DNA of 7,370 nucleotides from Pedosphaera sp. (GTDB lineage: Bacteria; Verrucomicrobiota; Verrucomicrobiia; Limisphaerales; UBA9464). Under the pieces are notes generated by a model. That model was not told the DNA's origin, did no database searches, and saw nothing but the letters and a program-made list of their open reading frames with translations. Positions 1-6,239 of this stretch are shown one piece after another. The stretch is taken from the NCBI GenBank assembly GCA_009695405.1, contig SIAZ01000180.1, positions 1 through 7,370 on the forward strand. The letters are read 5' to 3'. Both the position numbers and the translations under genes were made by a program. Numbering within the stretch: position 1 is the stretch's first letter; every line of letters begins with the position of its first letter.

Positions 1-1262
1 TGTTCGGCCTCTTGTTGGGTCACCAACTCTGAATAGTGTCTGTGCAGGATGCTTGGAGAGTTTCCCGCTTCATGTGCTGTCTGAGCAGCATTCTTAGTTT
101 GTGCCAGTCTGTATGAGCAAAACGAGTGTCGTAGCCCGTTTCGTACCCACTCGACACCGACTTGGTTGGCGATCTCAGAAAAGCGACGAGACAGGTGATC
201 AGCGTGCCCATACCGGCTGATTTTACCCGATAGTGACTCGTTAAATATAGGTGAAAGCCAAGCGATGGCATTTGGCAATAGAGGTACTACTCGGCGAGAT
301 TGTGTTTTCGCCATATCGGCACCGACAATTACCACTTGCTGGTCCCATTTGATACAATCCCAAGTGAGTCTTCCCAACTCGGCTGCACGCAGTCCACAGA
401 ACGCACCAATCACCAAAAGAACACGGTCGGTGTCGGTTGAAGCATTGAGGATGCTCTGAATCTGTTCCGGCTTGAATATCTCCGTTTGCGGCGCAACAAC
501 CCGTGGTCCTTGGATCTCAGCGATTTCTGCCGCTGTATCCCGCGAAACGTAGCGTTGTTGGCTTGCGAACGAAAACAGCGTGACGATGAGGCGTCTGTGG
601 TTTTCGCGGCTTCTGGCGGCTAACGGTTGGCCGTTCTCCCCCTTCATCGTCGCGATATGCTGCCGGATTTGGCTTGGGCTGATGTTTGCGATCGAGCAGG
701 GGAAGGCGTTTGAAAATTGCTGAAGACGCTTTCTAAGGTCGCTCAGGTACTTGTCTGAACGGCCATTCGATTCTCGGTCTTGCACCAGTTCGGCAACCAC
801 CTCGTGGACCAACTTGGCTGTGCCGTTGCTCGGATTTCGCTGAGCCGCAAACCGGACAGCATCCATCAGGCTCATTCCGGCCGGGAGTGCCAATAGAGCT
901 TCAGTCAGTTGGCTTGCTGCGGTGTAGAGCGTCAGCTTGAAAGGAGCGAGGATCTCCATGGCTGCATCAGCATCCCTCCGTTGCTCTGGCGTGAAGGAGA
1001 GCGCGTCCGGTTGGGCTCGACCAAACGCTTGCGTGGCGTCCTCCATAATTTGCTGCGCTCGCTCCATCGAGCCCGAGTCTTTGACGACTCGCTTCCCATC
1101 CGGTTGGTAGTATGAAGATCGGAAAACCGTGTAGGTTTGGCCGCGCATCTCGCGGGAGGTCGTGTAGATCGTACCGGTGAAGGACCCCCGCTTGAAGGTG
1201 ATCGGCTTTTCCTTCTGGTTCCGTCCGCTGGTCTTTTGCTTCCGCTCATTGCTCTTGGCCAT
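1..1262 (-). CDS. Tyrosine recombinase (integrase), 3' end cut by window edge
   Basis: This reading frame is open without a stop from an ATG at 1262 to the left edge, giving 420 codons, and it lacks only its C-terminal end. It would catalyse site-specific integration and excision of a mobile element. Residues 1 to about 145 are a basic N-terminal region, perhaps arm-site binding. About 146-240 resemble a core-binding domain, and the catalytic domain follows. Arg292 lies in box I (GLRAAELGRL), Arg378 and His379 in box II (NGLRHSF), and the nucleophile is Tyr410 in HRHYSELV. Asn replaces the usual first His of box II, and GNSP replaces the usual GH of box III. I believe both are normal in a verrucomicrobial/planctomycete subfamily. 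The gene reads away from the ssrA 3' end, 63 bases downstream of it. No clear Shine-Dalgarno precedes the ATG. I am sure of the family; the element it mobilises is not visible. Confidence 0.9.
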   Translation of the reverse strand, partial: MAKSNERKQKTSGRNQKEKPITFKRGSFTGTIYTTSREMRGQTYTVFRSSYYQPDGKRVVKDSGSMERAQQIMEDATQAFGRAQPDALSFTPEQRRDADAAMEILAPFKLTLYTAASQLTEALLALPAGMSLMDAVRFAAQRNPSNGTAKLVHEVVAELVQDRESNGRSDKYLSDLRKRLQQFSNAFPCSIANISPSQIRQHIATMKGENGQPLAARSRENHRRLIVTLFSFASQQRYVSRDTAAEIAEIQGPRVVAPQTEIFKPEQIQSILNASTDTDRVLLVIGAFCGLRAAELGRLTWDCIKWDQQVVIVGADMAKTQSRRVVPLLPNAIAWLSPIFNESLSGKISRYGHADHLSRRFSEIANQVGVEWVRNGLRHSFCSYRLAQTKNAAQTAHEAGNSPSILHRHYSELVTQQEAE

Positions 1263-1271
1263 GGCGGAACA

Positions 1272-1292
1272 TGTGTGAAAACTGTGTGAAAA
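1272..1292. repeat. Tandem 10-bp direct repeat, 11-bp period, upstream of the integrase
   Basis: The plus strand reads TGTGTGAAAA at 1272-1281 and again, exactly, at 1283-1292, separated by one C. The period is about one helical turn, and the repeats sit 10-30 bases upstream of the integrase ATG, between it and ssrA. This placement fits an arm-type binding site for the recombinase or its directionality factor, or an operator for the integrase gene. On the minus strand a TTGACT (1297-1292) adjoins the repeats and could serve as a -35 box, but no good -10 follows. The repeat is seen directly; its function is inferred. Confidence 0.45.
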
Positions 1293-1325
1293 GTCAACCA
1301 ACCTTCAAAAACCCCAATGAAAAGT

Positions 1326-1352
1326 GGTGGAGGCGGCGGGAATTGAACCCGC
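1326..1352. other. Probable attachment site at the 3' end of ssrA
   Basis: Many tyrosine recombinases use the T-arm and acceptor end of tRNA or tmRNA genes as target. Here the 3' end of ssrA is intact and a recombinase gene begins 63 bases beyond it on the same strand, so this segment is the likely chromosomal copy of the att core. The second copy should lie at the far end of the element, left of the window; none is visible here. The exact core limits cannot be fixed from one copy. Confidence 0.5.
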
Positions 1353-1554
1353 GTCCTAGATCATTCAACCCGAAACGACTACATGCTTAGTCAGCCTTTT
1401 TGTCTTGGAGTTGTCGTAACCGGCTGACATGGATCGCCAACTCCCAGCTCGCATGAAGTTTCTCGGCCGCCAACGCGCGAACTCCGCCGGCGACCCTACC
1501 TGCTAAATGCGTTCCGTTCCTGTAGCAGGTGTTCAGGGCGAAACGTCGAGCCAA

Positions 1555-1584
1555 TTAGGCTGCGAGGGCCAACTCTTCGTTAGC
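1555..1584 (-). other. tmRNA tag-peptide reading frame (ANEELALAA)
   Basis: On the minus strand GCT at 1584-1582 is the likely resume codon. The frame reads Ala-Asn-Glu-Glu-Leu-Ala-Leu-Ala-Ala and ends at TAA (1557-1555). It is preceded by an A-rich stretch, as is usual just upstream of the resume codon. The nonpolar ending LALAA matches the C-terminal degron recognised by ClpXP-type proteases. The resume codon is inferred from position and from the common Ala-Asn start of tags. Confidence 0.9.
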
Positions 1585-1678
1585 TTTTATTTTTTGGTTC
1601 GATGATTTACGAGGCCAACGTACCATCCTCGGCATGCCGTCTCGTGCAGGCTAACCCAGTCGAAACCGGTGCGCCCCC

Positions 1679-1794
1679 CACGTTGCGGAAGTTGAGACTC
1701 TGACAGGCCTTTTAGATCAGATCAAGGGACGTTCTAATTTGTTTTAGAGTCGGCAGTTAAGGCCGCACCGGTTGCTCTTGGTTTTGTTGCTCAC
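1679..1794 (-). other. Spacer between trpB and ssrA; no clear promoter or terminator
   Basis: These 116 bases should contain the end of the trpB message and the ssrA promoter. On the minus strand TTAGAA, then 15 bases, then TCTAAA could act as a weak -35/-10 pair about 40 bases before the mature tmRNA end. A four-pair CGGC/GCCG hairpin after trpB has no U tract. Neither is convincing, and read-through from trpB with RNA processing is possible. Confidence 0.3.
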
Positions 1795-3015
1795 TTAATC
1801 TGGCAGTTTCAGCCCGATTTGCTGGGCTGCATGCATGACATCTTTGTCTCCGCGACCCGATAGATTGACTATGATCAGAGCGTCTTTGGCAAGAGTTGGA
1901 GCTACCTTGATCACGCCGGCGACAGCATGAGCACTTTCTAGGGCGGGAATAATTCCTTCGAGCCGTGACAATCGCATGAAACCATCGAGGGCTTCTGTGT
2001 CGGTTGCATAATCGTAATTCACTCGTTTTTCGTCGCGTAGCCAAGCGTGCTCGGGTCCGACAGCCGCGTAATCGAGACCGGCACTCACCGAGTGAGTAAG
2101 TTGGATCTGACCAAACTCATCTTGTAAAATATAGCTGCGGGTTCCTTGGAGAACGCCTAGAGAGCCTCCCTGAAAGCGTGCTGCGTGTTTTTCGGGCAGT
2201 ATACCTTCACCGCCGGCCTCAATACCGAGCATGCTGACCGACGGATCATTGAGGAAGGGGTAGAAGAGGCCGATGGCGTTGGAACCGCCACCGACGCAGG
2301 CGATCAACATGTCGGGTAGTCGTTTTTCTTGCTCGAGAATTTGACGACGCGCTTCATCGCCGATGATCCGGTGAAAGTTGCGCACCATGACCGGATAAGG
2401 ATGCGCACCGTAGGCGGTCCCAAGAATATAGTGTGTGGAGCGGACGTGGGTGACCCAGTCGCGCATGGCTTCATTGACCGCCTCTTTCAGTGTCTGTTGA
2501 CCGGCTTTGACTGCGAAGACTTCAGCCCCCAGCATTTTCATGCGGTAGACATTTAACTCCTGACGTTTGCAATCGACTGCGCCCATGTAGATGACGCATT
2601 GCATCCCGAACATGGCCGCTACGGTGGCGGTCGCGACACCGTGTTGACCGGCTCCAGTTTCGGCGATGATACGCGTTTTACCCATGCGTCGAGCGAGGAG
2701 GACCTGCCCCATGGCGTTATTAATTTTGTGAGCACCGGTATGGAGTAGGTCTTCGCGCTTCAGATAAATCTTGGCTCCGCCCAGCTCGCGGGTCAGGCGT
2801 TCGGCGTAATACAATGGTGTGGGGCGACCGACAAATTCGCGGAGGTAATAGTCTAATTCTTGTTGGAATTCGGGGTCTTGTTGGGCGCGCCAGTATTCAT
2901 TCTCTAGTTGTTGAAGTGGATGAACGAGGGTTTCAGGGACGTACCGTCCGCCAAAGGGGCCGAAATGGCCTTGGGCGTCCGGCATCGATGGGGTGGCGTA
3001 CTGCGTCGATGACAT
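1795..3015 (-). CDS. trpB: Tryptophan synthase beta chain
   Basis: TrpB joins indole to L-serine in a PLP-dependent reaction, the last step of tryptophan synthesis, in an alpha2beta2 complex with TrpA in the cytoplasm. The 406-residue product is close to the usual 397-410. The N-terminal HFGPFGGRYVPETL is typical. The PLP Schiff-base lysine is Lys97 in LLHTGAHKINN, catalytic Glu119 lies in AETGAGQHGVA, and the phosphate-binding glycine loop GGGSNAIG is at about 242-249. The C-terminal NLSGRGDKD is also present. The ten-residue offset from enterobacterial numbering (Lys87, Glu109) is constant, so the chain is complete. The ATG at 3015 lies 29 bases after the RF3 remnant on the same strand, which suggests co-transcription. 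No strong Shine-Dalgarno is seen. No trpA or other trp gene is adjacent; ssrA comes next. Confidence 0.98.
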   Translation of the reverse strand: MSSTQYATPSMPDAQGHFGPFGGRYVPETLVHPLQQLENEYWRAQQDPEFQQELDYYLREFVGRPTPLYYAERLTRELGGAKIYLKREDLLHTGAHKINNAMGQVLLARRMGKTRIIAETGAGQHGVATATVAAMFGMQCVIYMGAVDCKRQELNVYRMKMLGAEVFAVKAGQQTLKEAVNEAMRDWVTHVRSTHYILGTAYGAHPYPVMVRNFHRIIGDEARRQILEQEKRLPDMLIACVGGGSNAIGLFYPFLNDPSVSMLGIEAGGEGILPEKHAARFQGGSLGVLQGTRSYILQDEFGQIQLTHSVSAGLDYAAVGPEHAWLRDEKRVNYDYATDTEALDGFMRLSRLEGIIPALESAHAVAGVIKVAPTLAKDALIIVNLSGRGDKDVMHAAQQIGLKLPD

Positions 3016-3044
3016 GGAAAGCTCGGGGTAGGTTTAAAAGAAAT

Positions 3045-3830
3045 TTAGCGATCGCTGGTCCGTGCTGGGGCGAGGCTATTGAGGGAAACGGTAGGATTGT
3101 TTTGCCGGAAATAATTTAAACTCCACTCAGACGGGAATAGTGCAACCGGGTTATTGTCGATATCGAGAGCAAAGCGCCCGCCCGTTGGAAGTGAAATGGA
3201 ATCTAGATCTTCGGGGAGAGTGCCAACTGGAAGCCAGCGAACGCAGTTAAAAGGGGCGGGTTCACGACGGGTTTCTGCTGTGTATTCCGTTTCCATACGG
3301 TATTGAAGAACTTCGAACTGAAGGGGGCCGACGGCTGCCAGCAGGGGAACTCGACTCGCGGTATCCTTGAGGTGAAAGGCTTGGGCGACCCCCTCGAGAA
3401 GTAATTGGTCGAGGCCCTGACGGAACTGTTTAAATTTGGCGGTATTGGGATTGTGAAAATATTCGAAGACTTCCGGTGTGAAGCGAGGAATCTCGTCGTA
3501 GCGGATCGACGGGTCGCAGGTTAATGTATCTCCGATGCCAAATCCGTCGTGACCGACCAAGCCAATAATGTCTCCCGGAAAGGCTTCATTGATGGTTTCC
3601 CGTTCGTTGCCAAACAGTTTGTGAGAGGAGCTTAGCCGAACTTTTTTACCGGATTGAACATGAAGAACGGTCATATCACGCTGAAATTTCCCGCTCACCA
3701 CCCGAACGAAGGCGATACGATCGCGATGTTTTGGATCCATATTGGCTTGGATCTTGAAGATGAATCCGGAGAAGTGCGGATGTTCCGGTTCGATGAGGCT
3801 GTCTTCGTTCACGTGAGAGGAGGATGCCAC
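3045..3830 (-). CDS. prfC: Peptide chain release factor 3, C-terminal domains only (GTPase domain missing)
   Basis: Full RF3 is about 530 residues: a GTPase domain followed by domains II and III. It uses GTP to remove RF1/RF2 from the ribosome. This frame has 261 codons and starts just before domain II. FSGFIFKIQANMDPKHRDR is at residues 20-38, RVVSGKF at 43-49, EAFPGDIIGLV at 82-92 and VGPLQFEV at 167-174. No P-loop, switch or NKxD motif exists upstream; that DNA encodes MutY, and this frame is closed by TGA at 3881-3879. Two GTG starts are possible: 3830, or 3812, where GTGA overlaps the MutY stop (giving 255 residues). I favour 3812 by coupling; neither has a Shine-Dalgarno. The frame is clean, so it may be expressed, but without a G domain it cannot be a normal RF3. 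Either a recent gene remnant or a retained fragment. Confidence 0.85.
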   Translation of the reverse strand: MASSSHVNEDSLIEPEHPHFSGFIFKIQANMDPKHRDRIAFVRVVSGKFQRDMTVLHVQSGKKVRLSSSHKLFGNERETINEAFPGDIIGLVGHDGFGIGDTLTCDPSIRYDEIPRFTPEVFEYFHNPNTAKFKQFRQGLDQLLLEGVAQAFHLKDTASRVPLLAAVGPLQFEVLQYRMETEYTAETRREPAPFNCVRWLPVGTLPEDLDSISLPTGGRFALDIDNNPVALFPSEWSLNYFRQNNPTVSLNSLAPARTSDR

Positions 3831-4975
3831 TGTTGGGGTGTCGGTGACAATGCGGCTTGTGAGGGTGATAATATGGAGTCAAGTCGGAGTCGTTGAACCA
3901 AGCGCCGATGAGGCCCAGTGAGAGCGAAGTGTTGAAGGTCGTTCGGAGCGACCCAAAGCCATTCGCTGGGGAGACGGCGAAGGTCAGGATTCGCTTCAGC
4001 GAAGAGGATTCTTTGAGTCATTCGATAGCGGGTGATTGAATGATGAAGATCCGCTTTCCGAACCCAGTTGAGTGGAGGAAGTCCAAGCCAATCTTCCAGT
4101 TGATTGATTGGGTTAGCATCGGGTTCGGTTTCTAGATTTGGAAATTCCCAGAGGCCGACATTGACATCAGCGTTGGTGCGTCTGCGGAGAAGAAAACGAC
4201 CCGAATAGGAAAGAAGAGCGGTGGCGAAGAAGCGTGGTGTGGTTGGGGGTCGTGGTGGTGTTTCAGGGAAGCGTTGGGTTTGGCCGAGGCGCTGAGCCGC
4301 GCAGAGCGAGAGCCAAGGGCAGAGGTGGCAGAGGGGTTGCTTTGGGGTACACACGATGGCACCTAGTTCCATCAAAGCCTGATTAAAACGAGCGCAGCGT
4401 TGTGTCCCGCAGTGAGAGGCGGCATCAGCTTCCTCGACGAGGGCAGCTGCTACTGTCCAAAGGTGTTGGTTGATCGCCTTAGTTTTGGGATCTCCTGAGA
4501 GGGCAAGAAGGCGAGTGAGGACACGGATGACATTTCCGTCAAGAATCGGTTCTGGCTGATCGAAGGCGATAGAAGCGATGGCCCCAGCGGTGTAAGGGCC
4601 TACGCCTGGAAGATCGAGAAGATCGGCAAGGGACTTAGGAAAGCAACCGTCAGTTCGCGCGCTAATTTTGCGAGCAGCCCTTTGGAGATTACGGGCACGG
4701 GAATAGTAGCCAAGGCCTTCCCAGAGTTTTAAGACCTGATCTTCAGGAGCGGCGGCGAGAGAGTTGACATCAGGCAGAGATTTCATCCAGCGCATCCAGT
4801 AGGGAATCACCGTCTTAACTTGGGTTTGCTGAAGCATGATTTCGGAGATCCAGATGGCATAAGGATCGCGAGACAAACGCCAAGGAAGAGGGCGGGCGAG
4901 CGTGTCAAACCAGTCAAGCAACTGGGAAACCAGAGGCAAGTACTGCTTTTTGGGGATGAGGCTAGGGAGGGCCAT
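3809..4975 (-). CDS. mutY: A/G-specific adenine DNA glycosylase
   Basis: MutY excises adenine mispaired with 8-oxoguanine or guanine, starting base excision repair and preventing G:C to T:A changes. The 388-residue product has the HhH-GPD catalytic core: Glu45 in ISEIMLQQTQV, hairpin LPGVGPYTAGAI (122-133), and Asp146 in LDGNVIRVL. The 4Fe-4S loop is C209-x6-C216-x2-C219-x5-C225. A NUDIX-like domain that reads 8-oxoG follows from about 245, with GLWEFPNLE and HHSITRYRM. That domain appears to end near LVQRLRL. The last 20-25 residues (DSILSPSQ to PPLT) look unrelated to MutY and overlap the RF3 frame by 22 bases. The ATG at 4975 is the natural start, though no Shine-Dalgarno precedes it. It is the first gene of the leftward operon and divergent from rnhC. 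Confidence 0.96.
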   Translation of the reverse strand: MALPSLIPKKQYLPLVSQLLDWFDTLARPLPWRLSRDPYAIWISEIMLQQTQVKTVIPYWMRWMKSLPDVNSLAAAPEDQVLKLWEGLGYYSRARNLQRAARKISARTDGCFPKSLADLLDLPGVGPYTAGAIASIAFDQPEPILDGNVIRVLTRLLALSGDPKTKAINQHLWTVAAALVEEADAASHCGTQRCARFNQALMELGAIVCTPKQPLCHLCPWLSLCAAQRLGQTQRFPETPPRPPTTPRFFATALLSYSGRFLLRRRTNADVNVGLWEFPNLETEPDANPINQLEDWLGLPPLNWVRKADLHHSITRYRMTQRILFAEANPDLRRLPSEWLWVAPNDLQHFALTGPHRRLVQRLRLDSILSPSQAALSPTPQQWHPPLT

Positions 4976-5073
4976 GCCGAGGAGGGAGACTATAAATTAT
5001 CAGGAACCTGAGAGAAAGAAGAAGGTAAGTTCCGGCTGGACTTGAGAGGGGCTCAGCGAGGAAAGGTAGGGAC
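4976..5073. promoter_or_regulatory. Divergent promoter region between mutY and rnhC
   Basis: This 98-base spacer should hold promoters for both directions. It has an AT-rich core at about 4990-5001. On the minus strand this contains GATAAT and TATAGT, either of which could be a -10 box for mutY 15-25 bases before its ATG. The plus strand offers TATAAA at 4991-4996 for rnhC. No good -35 is seen for either. Near the rnhC GTG a purine-rich GAAAGGTAGG (5061-5070) can serve as a ribosome binding site. Confidence 0.35.
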
Positions 5074-6039
5074 GTGACGATCTACACCGCAACATTAACC
5101 GCAGAGCAGGCAGACCGACTGGAGAGGCATGTTCGAGAAGGGAACTACCTTTTGAGAGAGGTGCCCTATGCTCGATTGAGTGGGGTGAAAAAAGAGTGCA
5201 GCGTGACCTTTTATCTAAGCGGTAAGTTAGTTGTACAAGGGAAGGGGACACGAGAGTTTGTTGAGTTCATATTAGAGCCTGAGATTCTGCAAAAAGTGGC
5301 ATTGGGCTATGAGGAAGTTCTGGATCCAACGTTGATGGATCCGCGGATTGGAGTTGATGAATCCGGAAAGGGAGATTTTTTTGGGCCGTTGTGTATTGCT
5401 GGAGTTTATGTCAATAAGAAGATATTCGGGGCATGGAGCGACGCTGGGGTTAAAGATTCAAAGAGTGTCAGTAGCGATGTGCAGATTGGAAAATTAGCAA
5501 AAATTATTCGGTCGACCCTAGGATGTGTTTACGATGTGGTGGCCATTGGCAACGAGGCTTATAACCGTATGCATTCTCGGTATGGGTCAGTGAACACCGT
5601 TCTGGCCTGGGGACATGCGCGAGTGATTGAGAATCTAATGGAGCGGAGCGCCCTGATGATCCCGCTACCGGTGCGAGCGATCAGTGATCAGTTTGCATCG
5701 AGCAAGACGACTGTGGAGAGGGCGTTGATGGAGAAGGGGCGGACACTAGAATTGGTTCAAAGACATAAGGCGGAGTCGGACATGGCGGTCGCTGCGGCTT
5801 CGATTTTAGCTCGGGACGAGTATGTCACACGAATGGAACGACTGGAGCGGGAGTATGAGGTGCCATTGCCGAAGGGCGCATCCAAGGGAGTTGAAGTCGC
5901 GGGACGAACTGCGATTGCCAAGCATGGCCCGGAAGTTCTTCCCAAGATTGCCAAAATGCATTTTAGAACAGCGTACCGAGTGCTTGGACTTCCTGAACCT
6001 GCGGCGTCAGCGTGGGTTCGTGGAGGGCGAGGTAACTAA
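5074..6039 (+). CDS. rnhC: Ribonuclease HIII
   Basis: RNase HIII cuts the RNA strand of RNA:DNA hybrids such as R-loops and primers in the cytoplasm. The 321-residue product is of normal length. Residues 1 to about 85 match the N-terminal substrate-binding (TBP-like) domain that separates HIII from HII, including a conserved-looking SGKLVVQGKGT at 49-59. The catalytic domain opens with GVDESGKGDFFGP (93-105), so Asp95 and Glu96 are the first metal ligands. Asp205 in ISDQFASS and Asp236 (or Glu234) in KAESDMAVAAASILARD complete the set. The start is GTG at 5074, 4-8 bases after a GGTAGG-type purine run. I see no in-frame alternative that preserves the N-terminal domain. It is divergent from mutY; the RRM gene follows 200 bases on. 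Confidence 0.96.
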   Translation: MTIYTATLTAEQADRLERHVREGNYLLREVPYARLSGVKKECSVTFYLSGKLVVQGKGTREFVEFILEPEILQKVALGYEEVLDPTLMDPRIGVDESGKGDFFGPLCIAGVYVNKKIFGAWSDAGVKDSKSVSSDVQIGKLAKIIRSTLGCVYDVVAIGNEAYNRMHSRYGSVNTVLAWGHARVIENLMERSALMIPLPVRAISDQFASSKTTVERALMEKGRTLELVQRHKAESDMAVAAASILARDEYVTRMERLEREYEVPLPKGASKGVEVAGRTAIAKHGPEVLPKIAKMHFRTAYRVLGLPEPAASAWVRGGRGN

Positions 6040-6239
6040 TTTTAACTATTTATATTTATTTATGTTTATTCCGTTGACGGCCGGACCTCAATCTGTCCTT
6101 CTCCGACGTCCGTTTTTAACATTCAGTGTCGGCGTCGCGTTGACGGTTTGCGGAGGATCTCAGTTCGGTGTCCCCAAAAATAGAGGTTTGCTAGTGCAGA
6201 CTCCCTCACTCGGTTGTAGAGCGGCTTAAAGTATTTAGT
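6040..6239 (+). promoter_or_regulatory. Long untranslated leader/promoter region of the RRM protein gene
   Basis: After the rnhC stop comes a T/A-rich stretch (6041-6070) and then about 170 bases of mixed sequence. TTGACG occurs at 6074-6079 and 6140-6145 as possible -35 boxes, but no good -10 lies 16-18 bases after either. CGGAC (6082-6086) can pair with GTCCG (6108-6112), directly before five T's; this may be a weak terminator for rnhC. The ATG at 6240 has no Shine-Dalgarno, only AAAGTATTTAGT. A structured or cold-responsive leader is possible but unproven. Confidence 0.35.

Larger units (their letters stand above)
1326..1678 (-). ncRNA. ssrA: Transfer-messenger RNA (tmRNA, one-piece)
   Basis: tmRNA rescues ribosomes stalled on broken messages, together with SmpB. 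It adds a degradation tag and supplies a stop codon. On the minus strand the 5' end is GGGGGCGC followed by the conserved CCGGTTTCGACTGGG. The 3' end carries the AAGCATGTAG segment, a T-arm GCGGG-TTCAATT-CCCGC, the acceptor strand CGCCTCC, discriminator A and an encoded CCA at 1328-1326. The seven acceptor pairs are intact with one G-U. The tag frame lies in the middle (1584-1555). The length of about 353 nt is normal for one-piece tmRNA. The 5' end could be off by one base (1678 or 1679), since six C's follow one another there. The gene lies downstream of trpB in the same direction, and its 3' end abuts the integrase region. Confidence 0.97.

Noticed and set aside
20..271. An 83-codon minus-strand frame
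   Set aside because: It lies inside the continuous integrase frame, which carries the recombinase motifs on the same strand in another phase.
1272..1292. Start of a CRISPR-like array
   Set aside because: There are only two 10-base copies with a one-base gap and no spacers.
932..1297. A 121-codon minus-strand frame overlapping the integrase start
   Set aside because: Its product is Arg/Ser/Pro-rich without recognisable motifs; the integrase frame from 1262 explains the region.
1326..1362. A tRNA gene suggested by the T-arm and CCA
   Set aside because: The T-arm and acceptor belong to ssrA: the matching 5' acceptor and GGTTTCGACTGGG lie some 340 bases away and the tag frame lies between.
5822..6229. 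A 135-codon plus-strand frame running from rnhC into the leader of the RRM gene
   Set aside because: Two thirds overlap the conserved catalytic end of RNase HIII in another phase. The remainder has no family resemblance, and no ribosome binding site is seen.
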